Shown in pieces: positions 17,247 to 26,468 of a DNA stretch of 64,000 nt. The notes beneath the pieces are model-generated. The model saw nothing but the letters and a program-made list of their open reading frames with translations. It was not told the origin of the DNA and did not search any database. The stretch is from Bizionia sp. M204 (GTDB taxonomy: Bacteria; Bacteroidota; Bacteroidia; Flavobacteriales; Flavobacteriaceae), in contig NZ_CP046242.1 in the NCBI RefSeq assembly GCF_023205095.1, positions 2,283,001 to 2,347,000 on the forward strand. The letters are read 5' to 3'. The position numbers were made by a program, and so were the translations under genes. Position 1 is the stretch's first letter, and each line of letters begins with the position of its first letter.

Positions 17247-18628
17247 TAAATTTTTGGTACGGTAATCGTTCTACCAATCCAGCAACCTACATTAATTTGT
17301 TTTCCTGACATATTCTCTTGGAAAATCTCTGATTTTTGTGGAGCTTTAGCTCTATAACTAGTTGCTGTTTGTGCAGCTGCACTTTTTAATGTTGGATCTA
17401 CGCGACCAGCTTTTTCAGCTTCGTCAGCAGCTAACCAAAACACAGCACGCTTGTTAAAGTTACTATCTCCACAATCGTTAGCACTTGCATTATACATAGA
17501 TGCAATACGTAAGTGAGGACGACCATTTGAAGGGTTTAACCTTAAAGACTTCATATAGTACTCACGAGCACTTCCATAACGCCCTTTATTTTTAAGTTTG
17601 TCACCAATTCTTTCATTAAGTCTCGCTTTTTTGAAATTATCGGTTTCTAAACCTACAGCTTGCTCATAAAACGCTAAAGCTTCATTTACTTTTCCTTCTT
17701 TATCTTTTAAGATCCCTAAATAGTAAGCTGAATTAGCCGAAGGGCTTATTTCATGATATGCGTTTACTAACTTAAAGAACATTGGATCGTCTGTACATTC
17801 TTTTTCAGACATTTTTCCTGCTGCACGTTGTAACCACAGTGCGTTAGCTTTATTATCTTCAAAGCCTTTTTCGTATAGTGGAATTAAGTTTTCACAGTTT
17901 GCACGATCTCCTAATTTCTTATCAACAGCACTTGATACTTGATCATAAGCTTTTAAATAACTTTCGTAAGATCTTTGGTAACTAGATTCTTTTCTAGTTA
18001 AAGCTGTTCCCGCTTCTTCTTTTTCAATGATAACATTTAATTTCTCTGAATAATTACCAACTTCTGTTTGAATTTTTTCAGCAACATCATCATATTTATC
18101 AAATAATTCCGCAGCAGTTTTAGACTGCGCATCATATAAATCTACCATTAAAGAAAAATACGTGTATAATGATTTAGGGTTTGTAAAATTTTCTTTATCC
18201 GCATTAAAAGCGGCATCAAAACAATTATATAGTTCTAAATCTGACAAACCTAAAACGTCTCGGTTATCATATTGTAACTGACAAGATTTTGTTTGAAACT
18301 CACCAACTGGCGAATCACTTGCAAAGTTAGCTTGACGTTCTTCGTATAGTTTAGATAAATCTTTGATAAAGTTTACCTTTTCTGCGCCTGAAGCTTTATC
18401 AATTTTATGTTCTAAAATGTCAGCTCCTTGACTATAAATGGCTTTGTGCAATTTTGGACAATTAGTACGGACATACATCCAAGGCTCATAAGCAGCATCA
18501 TAATTTTTTGCTTTTGCATATTCAGAAAATATGGATAGTTTCGTCATACATTCCTCGTTCTGTTGCGCATGGGCAACTTGAAATCCTAAAAATAGCACTA
18601 CTGCTAATAATGTGATTTTCGTTTTCAT
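17246..18628 (-). CDS. Exported TPR-repeat protein
   Basis: The frame opens at 18655, overlapping the upstream gene. ATG codons at 18637 and 18628 both give a signal peptide (KTKITLLAVVLFLGF, cleaved after AHAQ), and I take the last. The mature protein of about 440 residues is helical with TPR-like repeats, clearest around EALAFYEQAVGL and SAREYYMKSLRLNP. Its placement between an outer-membrane barrel and LptC suggests an envelope scaffold role, but the exact function is unknown. Confidence 0.8.
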   Translation of the reverse strand: MKTKITLLAVVLFLGFQVAHAQQNEECMTKLSIFSEYAKAKNYDAAYEPWMYVRTNCPKLHKAIYSQGADILEHKIDKASGAEKVNFIKDLSKLYEERQANFASDSPVGEFQTKSCQLQYDNRDVLGLSDLELYNCFDAAFNADKENFTNPKSLYTYFSLMVDLYDAQSKTAAELFDKYDDVAEKIQTEVGNYSEKLNVIIEKEEAGTALTRKESSYQRSYESYLKAYDQVSSAVDKKLGDRANCENLIPLYEKGFEDNKANALWLQRAAGKMSEKECTDDPMFFKLVNAYHEISPSANSAYYLGILKDKEGKVNEALAFYEQAVGLETDNFKKARLNERIGDKLKNKGRYGSAREYYMKSLRLNPSNGRPHLRIASMYNASANDCGDSNFNKRAVFWLAADEAEKAGRVDPTLKSAAAQTATSYRAKAPQKSEIFQENMSGKQINVGCWIGRTITVPKI

Positions 18629-18647
18629 AATATTCATGGTAAAAGTG

Positions 18648-19961
18648 TTAATCATATCTTCTTTTTTGGAACCATCTATCGTTTAAGGATAAACTTAAAC
18701 TAACATTAAAATAGTTCTCTTGTATTAAATTATTATTTGTTGTTCCACGCTTTCCGTATTCAAAGCCAATGTTAGCATTTGAGAAGAAATCGTTTCCTAC
18801 AGGTAATCCTAATCCAAAAGACATGCCAAACTCATCAATGGAGGTGTTATTAATGTTCAGCCCAGACGATTCAAAGCGCAATCCAGCCCTGTAAACCACT
18901 CGACTTAAGTAACTTGAAAAAGAATTATACTTTGGAATAATAAATCCACCTAATGCTAAAGTTGAGCTGTTTGAATAGTCAACTCCTGTATATCCATACA
19001 GTTCATTTTTAAAATTTTTAGTGTTTTGGAACGTATATTCAGCACCAACAAACCAAATTCTTGGTTGTCCAATACCGGCTCCAAAAGATATTTTTGAAGG
19101 TAAAACAAACTCCGTTTCCTCTAAACCTTGTGCGGCTAAATCAGCATCTATAGTATCAACAGGGAATTCAATATTGGTGTCGGGATTGAAGAGAATAGTA
19201 CCAAAAGACCGTTCGTTACGTGATTTTAATCTGGTTTCTGGTGTAAACGTGAAACCGGATTGTAGTTCTAGATCATCAGTAACCATAGCTTTATAGGTCA
19301 GTCCAAAGTTAAGACTAATACCACTTAAATCTGATCGGTTTGTTTCTTGCGATTGATATTGTAGAATGGTACCATCATCTGGATCATAATCAAAAACAAT
19401 CGTGCTATTTTTAATATTTCCGAAGTTATAATTAACATCTACACCAACACTAAAGTTTTTATTTATGTAGTAACCAGCGGATAAATAGGTTCTGTTTACC
19501 CCACCTTCACCACGAAAGCGTTCGTTTAAACTTAAATCGTTATTTCTAGTTTCTAATTTATAACCAACCGATGTATATGGAATTAAACCAAAACCAACAC
19601 CAAGTCTACCAAGTGGAATACTCATAGATAGGTAATCGAAAGTTGATGATTTTAAGTTATCTTCTCCAGAATCACTTTTAAGCTTTAATCGGGAATGTGA
19701 TCCTGCTACCGAAAATATTACAGGTCTATTTTCGTTACCGTAAACAGCTAAATTTTTACTTCCGTAAGCTGCTGGGTTTTTTAGGTTAAGGTGAATACTA
19801 TCTGTATAGATGCTTATGCCTCCCATACTCCTGTTTTCAACGGTACCTTTAAATTTCAAGCTCCCAATTCCATAAAAGGAATAAGGTGAAGCTGTACCAT
19901 CTTGCGCATAACTTTTAATTGCAAATACAGCAATAAAAACTAATACCAGTTTTTTAATCAT
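18648..19961 (-). CDS. Outer-membrane beta-barrel protein
   Basis: This 437-residue protein has a signal peptide (about residues 1-19, ending KSYA-Q), alternating polar/hydrophobic strands throughout and an aromatic end typical of outer-membrane barrels. The early SPYSFYGIG is common in Bacteroidota OMPP1/FadL-like proteins, which may pass hydrophobic compounds. Its ATG overlaps the coaX stop by four bases (ATGA). The substrate is unknown. Confidence 0.8.
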   Translation of the reverse strand: MIKKLVLVFIAVFAIKSYAQDGTASPYSFYGIGSLKFKGTVENRSMGGISIYTDSIHLNLKNPAAYGSKNLAVYGNENRPVIFSVAGSHSRLKLKSDSGEDNLKSSTFDYLSMSIPLGRLGVGFGLIPYTSVGYKLETRNNDLSLNERFRGEGGVNRTYLSAGYYINKNFSVGVDVNYNFGNIKNSTIVFDYDPDDGTILQYQSQETNRSDLSGISLNFGLTYKAMVTDDLELQSGFTFTPETRLKSRNERSFGTILFNPDTNIEFPVDTIDADLAAQGLEETEFVLPSKISFGAGIGQPRIWFVGAEYTFQNTKNFKNELYGYTGVDYSNSSTLALGGFIIPKYNSFSSYLSRVVYRAGLRFESSGLNINNTSIDEFGMSFGLGLPVGNDFFSNANIGFEYGKRGTTNNNLIQENYFNVSLSLSLNDRWFQKRRYD

Positions 19962-20689
19962 TCGTTTGAATTATATTGTAAAATGTGGTTTAAACCTTCT
20001 AATAAGAAATTAGAATGGGCAAATATGCTACTTTTTAATTGTTTAGACAAAAAATTAGCGTCTCCTCCTGTTAAAATAACTGTTAAATCTGAAAATTTTT
20101 CTTTATAAGTTTGAATCACACCATCAATTTCAAATAAAACGCCATGAACAACACCAGAATGAATGGCTGAATTTGTGGTATTACCAATTATCATTTTCGG
20201 CTTCTCTTTAGTTAATAACGGTAAATTGGCTGTTAAATTATTTAAAGATGTATAGCGCAATCTAATCCCTGGGGAAATGGCACCTCCTAGGTACTGATTT
20301 TGATTCGTAATAAAATCATAAGTGATACAAGTACCTGCATCCATTATTAATGTATTTTGATATGGGTATTTTTTAACTGCAGCGCTAACCAATGCCATCC
20401 TGTCCACCCCTAATGTTTGTGGTGTTTTATAATCATTTATAAATGGCAACGGTGTTTCTGCGTTTAAAACTAAAACATGCAGTCGTTTTTTAATAGTTTC
20501 TAATTGCAAATTAGACAACAATCCAACCGAAGACACGATGGACTTATTGATTTCAGGATATTTTTTTAGAAGGTTTTCAAAATTATTTTCAAACGCCTCT
20601 AATGAGCACGTTATTTTTTCAATAAGCTCATCCGCTTGAAATACAGCTATTTTCACGGATGTATTGCCAACATCTATTATTAAATTCAT
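19958..20689 (-). CDS. coaX: Type III pantothenate kinase
   Basis: This 243-residue enzyme has the ASKHA-fold motifs of CoaX: the N-terminal phosphate loop DVGNTSVK, the substrate region GVDRMALVSAA, and DAGTCITYDF with the catalytic acidic residue. It phosphorylates pantothenate in the first step of coenzyme A synthesis. It is the first gene of the operon coaX-barrel-TPR-lptC. The coupling of a CoA enzyme to envelope genes is odd, but I recall similar orders in Flavobacteria. Confidence 0.92.
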   Translation of the reverse strand: MNLIIDVGNTSVKIAVFQADELIEKITCSLEAFENNFENLLKKYPEINKSIVSSVGLLSNLQLETIKKRLHVLVLNAETPLPFINDYKTPQTLGVDRMALVSAAVKKYPYQNTLIMDAGTCITYDFITNQNQYLGGAISPGIRLRYTSLNNLTANLPLLTKEKPKMIIGNTTNSAIHSGVVHGVLFEIDGVIQTYKEKFSDLTVILTGGDANFLSKQLKSSIFAHSNFLLEGLNHILQYNSNE

Positions 20690-20740
20690 AGGATAATTTA
20701 AGGATGTAAAAATACAAAACGATTTTTTATAAATTTTCTT

Positions 20741-20770
20741 TTGGTGAATAATAAAAACAAGTTATATTTG
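20741..20770 (+). promoter_or_regulatory. Bacteroidota housekeeping promoter of tRNA-Phe
   Basis: A TTG at 20741-20743 and a perfect TAnnTTTG box (TATATTTG) at 20763-20770 are separated by 19 bases. The tRNA starts 18 bases after the box. This is the clearest promoter in the window and supports the Bacteroidota assignment. Confidence 0.8.
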
Positions 20771-20787
20771 CAACCGCATTTAGCGCT

Positions 20788-20863
20788 GGTGCCTTAGCTC
20801 AGTTGGTAGAGCAAAGGACTGAAAATCCTTGTGTCCCTGGTTCGATTCCTGGAGGCACCACCA
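20788..20863 (+). tRNA. tRNA-Phe (anticodon GAA)
   Basis: The 76-base cloverleaf has a 7-base acceptor stem (GGTGCCT with AGGCACC), a D arm with AGCTCAGTTGGTAGAGC, an anticodon stem AAGGA/TCCTT with GAA at 20821-20823, a T arm with GGTTCGATTCC, discriminator A and an encoded CCA at 20861-20863. Confidence 0.97.
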
Positions 20864-20865
20864 CC

Positions 20866-20895
20866 AAAACCCAATCTGAAAAGGTTGGGTTTTTT
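20866..20895 (+). terminator. Terminator after tRNA-Phe
   Basis: AAAACCCAA (20866-20874) pairs with TTGGGTTTT (20885-20893) and Ts follow, just after the tRNA. Between here and 21078 I see no gene. Confidence 0.75.
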
Positions 20896-21078
20896 GGTTT
20901 TTAGCATACCATACGACACATTAAAAACTAGCCTTACCCAAAAATTCCATTAATCTATTAACGCATAATCAGTAAACGCGTTTTTACCAAACTTCCTATC
21001 CAAAAAACCTTTTAAATATTATTTCTTTTGGAATGCTCCTTATCATTAATTAATTTTTATCTTGGTTTCCTTTAGACT

Positions 21079-22642
21079 ATGCCCAAAATCATGTTATCAA
21101 ATTTCTTTAAAACACTAGTGTTTTGCACTGTTATTAGCACAACAATTTCCTATAGCCAATCCTTTAACTCCAGTTTTGAGGAGGAAATTTTTGAATCTTA
21201 TAAAAAGGATTCTATTAATTACGATTTTTTTAAAAGTATGTTTGCCATTGATTCTTTAGCGAACAACAATTTGGTTTTAAAGTATCAAGATAGAGTCAAT
21301 ACCCTTCTTAAAACTTTTCCCGAGAAAGAAAGTAAAGCAAAAAAAAGAGCAAAAAAGAATCAAATTTATCTACGATGAAATTCACAGTACTTTTTTTAAT
21401 AAATATTTATTAAATTCATATTTCAACGATTTATTTGAAGATGGAACCTATAATTGCGTAACTGCATCTGCACTATACGCCTATGTTTTTGACGAACTAA
21501 ATATTCCTTATCACGTTAAGGAAACACCTACGCATGTTTTTTTAATTGCCTATCCAGAAACTTATAAAATTTATCTTGAAACTACTGTTCCTGGAGAATA
21601 TGGCTTTATTGTCCCTAAAGAGTCTGAAGTAATAAAAATAATTGATGAACTCATTAGCTACAAGCTCGTAACAAAAGACGAGGTTCTTGAAAAAGGCTAC
21701 ATGAAATTTTATGAGGATCTGTATTATGGCCGTGAGTATATTAATAAAAACGCATTAATTGGTATGCAATATTACAATAGAGGTTTAACGTATTTAGATA
21801 CCGAAGATTATAGCAAGGCCATAAATAACTTAAGAAAGTCTAAAATATTTTTCTCCTCACCTCTTATTAAGCCGATTATAAAAACAATCATGTTTGACAA
21901 AATAAATGATTTAGAATTTAATTCATTTGAGGATATCGATTATTTATTAGAACTAATAGAAATTGCCAATTATCCAGAGGACTACTCCTTAAAAAATTTG
22001 GAATCGTCCTTATTTAAAATAATTAATCATGATGATAACACAAATAAATTTATTGAGGCTTCTATAGAAAAATTCAAAACCATCAAGGTGGAAGAGGTTA
22101 GAAATACAGCATTAGAGTTTTTATATGAATATTTAGCAAAGCAAGCAGGTACAGATGAAAACCTGGAAGATGCTTTAAAATATAGTGACCAGATTATAAA
22201 TTTGAATCCAAATAGTAAAATAGCCCAAAGAATTATTGAGTATGTCTGTTTTAGAAAAATTGCTTTATCTACATTTAATAAAGAAACCCTTAGTGAGTTT
22301 GAAAAGAACATTATTAAACACCCTTTTTTAAAATCTAACAACCGTTATTATTTGGCATTAGCGCATTTATATGGAAACATTTCATTAGATAGTTTTGTTA
22401 ACAAGGACATTGAAAGTGCTCAACTATACCTTAAAAAGCTAGAAAACTTATTGGACAATAATGACATCATAAATGAAGTTAGTAAAAAGCTCAGATCAGA
22501 TGTATACACTAAAGCGGGAAACTATTATTATTATAAAGAGCAACACAAATCAGCTTATGCTATTTACAGCAAAGGACTAACCTACGCACCAAATGACAAT
22601 GAATTAAACAAAAGAGCCAAATGGTCAAAAGATGAATTATAA
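21079..22642 (+). pseudogene. Transglutaminase-like/TPR protein gene with a one-base frameshift
   Basis: Two open frames make one gene. The first (21079-21378) starts with a signal peptide ending SYSQ. It shifts frame at an A8 run (21339-21346), goes out of register and stops at 21376-21378. The second frame is open without a stop from that run to 22642. Removing one A joins them into about 520 residues. The bridging stretch, before the first ATG of the second frame, has transglutaminase-like core features: YNCVTASALYAYVF with a Cys, and THVFLIAYPE with a His. TPR-like helices follow. It may be a true mutation, a homopolymer reading error or slippage-controlled expression. The function is unknown. 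Confidence 0.75.
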
Positions 22643-22676
22643 AACTCACTTCTGCTTAACCAAATAGCATTACAAA

Positions 22677-23090
22677 TTAATGCGGCAACTTATCTTTAAG
22701 CACGCCATATACGTACGTACCTAAAATAGCCGAAGCAATAACCACCAAGATTGGCCAATAACCTGCACCTACCAAAACATACATAGGTCCAGGACAAGCT
22801 CCCGCCAATGCCCAACCTAATCCAAAAAGTGTTCCACCAATTAGGTAACGCTTAAAGCCACTTTCTTTTGCTTCAAACTGAAGCGTTTTACCGTAAAACG
22901 ATTTAATTTTGAAGCGTTTTATAACAAACGTCATCAACAAACCTAGACTTAATGCCACACCTATAATGCCATACATGTGAAAAGACTGGAATTGAAACAT
23001 TTCAAAAATACGAAACCATGACGCCGCTTCCGATTTAAACATGGTGATTCCAAAAATCACACCTATTACTAAATATATACCTGTTCTCAT
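22677..23090 (-). CDS. YeeE/YedE-type transporter, C-terminal half protein (DUF6691)
   Basis: This 137-residue protein has about four membrane spans and the motif GACPGPMYVLVGAG, whose Cys matches the sulfur-relay cysteines of YeeE/YedE thiosulfate transporters. It starts 3 bases after the partner half. Together the two small proteins appear to equal one full-length YeeE/YedE. It is placed in the sulfur island next to rhodanese and MBL genes. Confidence 0.87.
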   Translation of the reverse strand: MRTGIYLVIGVIFGITMFKSEAASWFRIFEMFQFQSFHMYGIIGVALSLGLLMTFVIKRFKIKSFYGKTLQFEAKESGFKRYLIGGTLFGLGWALAGACPGPMYVLVGAGYWPILVVIASAILGTYVYGVLKDKLPH

Positions 23091-23093
23091 TAT

Positions 23094-23651
23094 TTAAAAA
23101 ATTAAAGGGAATAATACATGAACCATTATCAAGCCTCCTAAAAAGAAACCTATAACCGTAATTAATGAAGGTAATTGTAAGTTACTCAAACCAGAAATAG
23201 CGTGACCAGAAGTACAACCGCCAGCATAACGCGCTCCAAATCCGACTAAAAAACCACCAATAATTAAAACTAACAATCCTTTGACATCCGTAAAAACATC
23301 ATTTCCAAACAATTCCGTTGGCATATAACTGGTTCCAGCACTATCAAACCCTAAAGCATTTAAGTCTGCGACGGTTTGATTACTGATAGCCACAGTATCG
23401 CTAGGTGATAAATATTCCGAAGCAATAAAGCCACCAATGACAGCTCCAATAACCACAACTAAATTCCAACGTTGGGATTTCCAATCGAAATCGAAAAAAT
23501 CTGTACGCTTTCCAGCACCTACCATACTACAAATTGTACGCAGGTTAGAGGACATTCCGAAGCGTTTATCTACCATAATGAGCAGAAACATTACTAATGC
23601 AATCATAAAGCCAGAGAAATACCAAGGCCAAGGTTCAAGGAAAAATGCCAT
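23094..23651 (-). CDS. YeeE/YedE-type transporter, N-terminal half protein
   Basis: This 185-residue inner-membrane protein has the conserved GARYAGGCTSGHAISG, with a Cys in the hairpin that relays thiosulfate or persulfide sulfur in this family. It is the first gene of the two-gene unit. A Crp/Fnr-type dyad is centred about 64 bases upstream of its ATG and is shared with the divergent desaturase-like gene. The minus-strand -7 candidates are TTTATCTG and TTTATTTG, both imperfect. Confidence 0.88.
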   Translation of the reverse strand: MAFFLEPWPWYFSGFMIALVMFLLIMVDKRFGMSSNLRTICSMVGAGKRTDFFDFDWKSQRWNLVVVIGAVIGGFIASEYLSPSDTVAISNQTVADLNALGFDSAGTSYMPTELFGNDVFTDVKGLLVLIIGGFLVGFGARYAGGCTSGHAISGLSNLQLPSLITVIGFFLGGLIMVHVLFPLIF

Positions 23652-23707
23652 GTTTTGTGTTTATTTTTTGCAAATAAACAGATAAATATTCAGGAAATTA
23701 AATCCTT

Positions 23708-23723
23708 TGTAACATTCGTTACA
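23708..23723. promoter_or_regulatory. Operator A: TGTAAC-ATTC-GTTACA
   Basis: A perfect 6+6 dyad with a 4-base centre lies in the 148-base divergent region between yedE and the desaturase-like gene. It has the 16-base geometry of Crp-type sites (TGTAA-N6-TTACA). Three near-copies occur at 26875, 28407 and 29283 before other genes of the island. In the plus direction a perfect TAACTTTG box begins 21 bases after it. Confidence 0.75.
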
Positions 23724-23744
23724 GACTTTGGTAGTTCACAAAGC

Positions 23745-23752
23745 TAACTTTG
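23745..23752 (+). promoter_or_regulatory. -7 box TAACTTTG of the desaturase-like gene
   Basis: A perfect TAnnTTTG lies 21 bases downstream of operator A, the same spacing as at operators B, C and D. A second TAACTTTG at 23775-23782, with TTG at 23750-23752 (22-base spacing), could be an alternative, operator-independent promoter for the same gene at 23800. Confidence 0.6.
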
Positions 23753-23799
23753 TAGTCATTTGCATTTTCTTCAGTAACTTTGCTTAACAATAAACGGCT

Positions 23800-24684
23800 A
23801 TGTGGAATTATATTAACGCTTTTAAGGATGCCATTCTAGGAACTTTAAATTGGACTTGGAATTCTATTATTTTCGAAGTGCCTTGGTACACTAATTATTT
23901 TTGGGGATTAATTGTTATTTCGCTATTAGTTTGGGGATTAGAAATTTTATTTCCATGGCGAAAAAACCAGGCTATTTTTAGAAAAGATTTCTGGTTAGAC
24001 GCGTTTTATATGTTTTTCAATTTCTTTATTTTCGCTATTATTATTAGTGGTGTTTATCGTTTTTTAGAAGTCGCTTTTGCAGATTTAGGTATTTCCATGA
24101 CTAGTTTAGCATTAATAGACATCAGTATTTGGCCAATGTGGGCACAGTTACTTGTTTTCTTTATTGTTCTAGATTTCGTACAGTGGTTTACACATGTTTT
24201 ATTGCATCGTTTTGAAGTCCTTTGGCGCTTTCACCAAGTACACCACAGCGTTAAAGAAATGGGGTTTGCTGCACATTTGCGCTACCATTGGATGGAGAAT
24301 ATTTTATACAAGCCATTAAAAGTTTTTGGTGTAATGATTTTGGGTGGCTTTGAACCTGAACAAGCTTACATAGTGCATTTTATTGCTATTTCTATTGGTC
24401 ATTTTAATCATTCAAATATTAAAATTACCTATGGTCCGTTAAAGTATATTTTGAATAATCCAGTAATGCATTTATACCACCATGCTTATAATTTACCCGA
24501 AGGCAAACAATTTGGTATGAATTACGGAATTAGCTTAAGTGTTTGGGATTATATGTTTAAAACAAATTATATTCCTGAAGATAGTGGTAACGTTGAATTA
24601 GGCTATGAAGGTGATGACACCATGCCAAACACGTTTATAGGACAGATGAAATATGGTTTCTCTAAAAAGGAAAAACAAGTTTAA
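23800..24684 (+). CDS. Sterol desaturase/fatty acid hydroxylase family protein
   Basis: This 294-residue membrane protein has the His clusters of the family that bind a di-iron centre: HVLLHR, FHQVHHS, the following RYHW, and HLYHH near the C-terminus. The enzymes hydroxylate or desaturate lipid chains in the membrane. The substrate is unknown. Its apparent sharing of an operator with the sulfur transporter suggests a membrane-lipid change linked to sulfur stress, which is inference. It ends exactly where the convergent methyltransferase gene ends. Confidence 0.88.
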   Translation: MWNYINAFKDAILGTLNWTWNSIIFEVPWYTNYFWGLIVISLLVWGLEILFPWRKNQAIFRKDFWLDAFYMFFNFFIFAIIISGVYRFLEVAFADLGISMTSLALIDISIWPMWAQLLVFFIVLDFVQWFTHVLLHRFEVLWRFHQVHHSVKEMGFAAHLRYHWMENILYKPLKVFGVMILGGFEPEQAYIVHFIAISIGHFNHSNIKITYGPLKYILNNPVMHLYHHAYNLPEGKQFGMNYGISLSVWDYMFKTNYIPEDSGNVELGYEGDDTMPNTFIGQMKYGFSKKEKQV

Positions 24685-25266
24685 TTACTTTTTTAGAAAC
24701 TTAATAAACAATTCGCTATCCTCGCGACTTGCCACAGAGTTATAACTAGTCTCAAATATATCTAATTCAAAATACGGTTTAAAGTACGTAATATATTCCG
24801 CTTTAGAACCCCCAAATGGTGGTCTTTCCGTAAACAACGGTTTATCAAATAATAAACCAACTAACTTTCCATTCGGGTTTAACAAACTGTGCATTTTTTT
24901 AGCGTACGCTTCGCGAAGGTTTGGATTTAATGCACAAAAAAAGGTTTGTTCAATAATTATATCGAAGGTTTCATTCATATCAAAAACATTGGTGTGCCGT
25001 AAGTTTTCACTTGGAAAACTAGGAACACGGTTTTTAAAATTATCTAATGCTGTTTTTGATAAATCGGCTATACATACATTTTTAAACCCATTTAGAAACA
25101 AGTATTCAGCTTCATAGGAATTTCCTGCTCCTGGAATGAGAATTTTAAGCGATGTATCTTTTAACTGATCGAAATATGTTTTAATTGGCAAGGACACCTC
25201 ACCTAAATCCCAACCCGTATCTTGGTTCTGATAGCGCGAATCCCAAAACGATTCAGATAAATCCAT
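24685..25266 (-). CDS. TPMT-family S-adenosylmethionine methyltransferase
   Basis: This 193-residue class I methyltransferase begins with the thiopurine-methyltransferase-like pattern (FWDSRYQNQDTGWDLGEVS) and has a SAM loop ILIPGAGNSYEAEYL. The TPMT family methylates thiols, selenols, tellurite or halides. As the last gene of the rhodanese-HMA-DUF3365-Trx unit, 3 bases after thioredoxin, methylation of sulfide or another thiol is a reasonable guess. Confidence 0.83.
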   Translation of the reverse strand: MDLSESFWDSRYQNQDTGWDLGEVSLPIKTYFDQLKDTSLKILIPGAGNSYEAEYLFLNGFKNVCIADLSKTALDNFKNRVPSFPSENLRHTNVFDMNETFDIIIEQTFFCALNPNLREAYAKKMHSLLNPNGKLVGLLFDKPLFTERPPFGGSKAEYITYFKPYFELDIFETSYNSVASREDSELFIKFLKK

Positions 25267-25269
25267 GAA

Positions 25270-25566
25270 TTACAAATGTGATTGAATTAAAGATACTAAA
25301 TCGCGTTTAGAAGCTAATCCAGATTGTCGCCATAATTGTTTTCCGTTTTTATAGAGAATAAGCGTTGGTACGCCACGAACTTTAAATTGGGCTGCTAATT
25401 GCTGGTTTTTATCCACGTCTATTTTTAAAATGGTGACATCTTCACCAAGGCTATCTTTTACGTCTTTTAAAATTGGACTCATAGTTTTACATGGTCCACA
25501 CCATTCGGCAAAAAAATCGACTAAAACAGGTTTGTCTTTATTTATTATTTCTGAAAATTTACTCAT
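25270..25566 (-). CDS. Thioredoxin
   Basis: This 98-residue protein has the full cytoplasmic thioredoxin core: FFAEWCGPCKTMSP with active-site Cys23 and Cys26, KIDVDKN, and the cis-Pro in VRGVPTLILY. It has no signal peptide. Its place in the operon suggests it reduces persulfides formed by the rhodanese proteins nearby. It is probably not the only thioredoxin of the cell. Confidence 0.92.
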   Translation of the reverse strand: MSKFSEIINKDKPVLVDFFAEWCGPCKTMSPILKDVKDSLGEDVTILKIDVDKNQQLAAQFKVRGVPTLILYKNGKQLWRQSGLASKRDLVSLIQSHL

Positions 25567-25575
25567 ATCTACATT

Positions 25576-26199
25576 TTATTTATCGAACGAAATACTCCAA
25601 ATTCCACGTACTTCATTTTCAATATACCCTATGGCTTCATCTTTTGGGTATAAAGCTTTTATACTTTTGTATACTTCTGGCGCTACCGATTTTCCATGAC
25701 ATTGTAAGCACATGGTATTGGTTTCAATTGGATAGTAAAATCTGACGCCGTTTGATGTTTCTTCAACAATAGGATCAGGATTTACACCTAACAAAAAATC
25801 TTCTTTAAATTTTGCAATATGCTGAAGCTCTAGCTCATTAGCTTGATTTCTAGGGTTTCTTGGTTTATCAGAAACACGCTTAATTTTGGCATTGTGTTTT
25901 ACAGCCATACTATCCGTTAGTGGGTAAGCGGCGATATTACAGAATTCTACAGCTGCTAACGTACCTTTTTGTTGAATCGTGCCTATTAAGTTTTTTCCCA
26001 AAACGGCTTTCGTGCTTATGGCATATTCCATCCCAATATCTGCGTAAGATTTTTCAGGCTCTATAGTTATTTCTTCTTTAGAAACTTTATTAGTTTCCTC
26101 AAATTCAATTTCTGCTTCCTTTAGTTCTGATGTTTCTGAATTTTTACAACTCACAATTACAGCGCACGCAAAAATCAACATATAATATTTACGATTCAT
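25576..26199 (-). CDS. DUF3365 (Tll0287-like) haem-binding lipoprotein
   Basis: I start at the ATG at 26199, which gives a lipoprotein signal peptide with Cys at the VIVSC box. The frame opens 24 bases earlier. The 207-residue protein ends in a DUF3365 domain holding a single c-type haem motif (CLQCHGKS) preceded by VRFYYPIETNTM. Such proteins are PAS-like redox sensors or electron carriers outside the cytoplasm. It overlaps the HMA gene by 11 bases and precedes thioredoxin by 9. Confidence 0.82.
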   Translation of the reverse strand: MNRKYYMLIFACAVIVSCKNSETSELKEAEIEFEETNKVSKEEITIEPEKSYADIGMEYAISTKAVLGKNLIGTIQQKGTLAAVEFCNIAAYPLTDSMAVKHNAKIKRVSDKPRNPRNQANELELQHIAKFKEDFLLGVNPDPIVEETSNGVRFYYPIETNTMCLQCHGKSVAPEVYKSIKALYPKDEAIGYIENEVRGIWSISFDK

Positions 26200-26467
26200 G
26201 ATTTGCCATTTTTCCGGTTGCACAACTTATAAATGACTTGGCTTTGGTTACTACTGAATTAGCCGCATCAATCTCTGGATAGCCTAAAGATTTCAGTTTT
26301 TGTTTGGCAGCCACCAAATCTGCTTCAGATGCATAATCAAAGCTCACTTCGTTAGATTCTACTGATACTGACACGTGTTCAACACCTGCAACATCTGCTA
26401 ATTTAGTTGATACCGTATGGGCACATCCACCACATTTTAAATTTTGAATTTCGAGTGTTGTTTTCAT
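26189..26467 (-). CDS. HMA-domain protein with extra cysteine tail
   Basis: This 92-residue protein is one heavy-metal-associated domain with LKCGGCAHTV (CxxC at about 12-15) and a short tail carrying one more Cys (FISCATGK). HMA proteins carry Cu+ or other soft metals. It starts one base after the rhodanese stop. In a sulfur regulon it may buffer copper, or bind persulfide through its cysteines; the sequence cannot decide. Confidence 0.85.
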   Translation of the reverse strand: MKTTLEIQNLKCGGCAHTVSTKLADVAGVEHVSVSVESNEVSFDYASEADLVAAKQKLKSLGYPEIDAANSVVTKAKSFISCATGKMANHES

Positions 26468-26468
26468 T

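Noticed and set aside
20864-21078. A CRISPR, attachment site or mobile element near tRNA-Phe
   Set aside because: Apart from the tRNA terminator there are no repeats, no integrase and no copy of the tRNA 3' end in the window that I could see.
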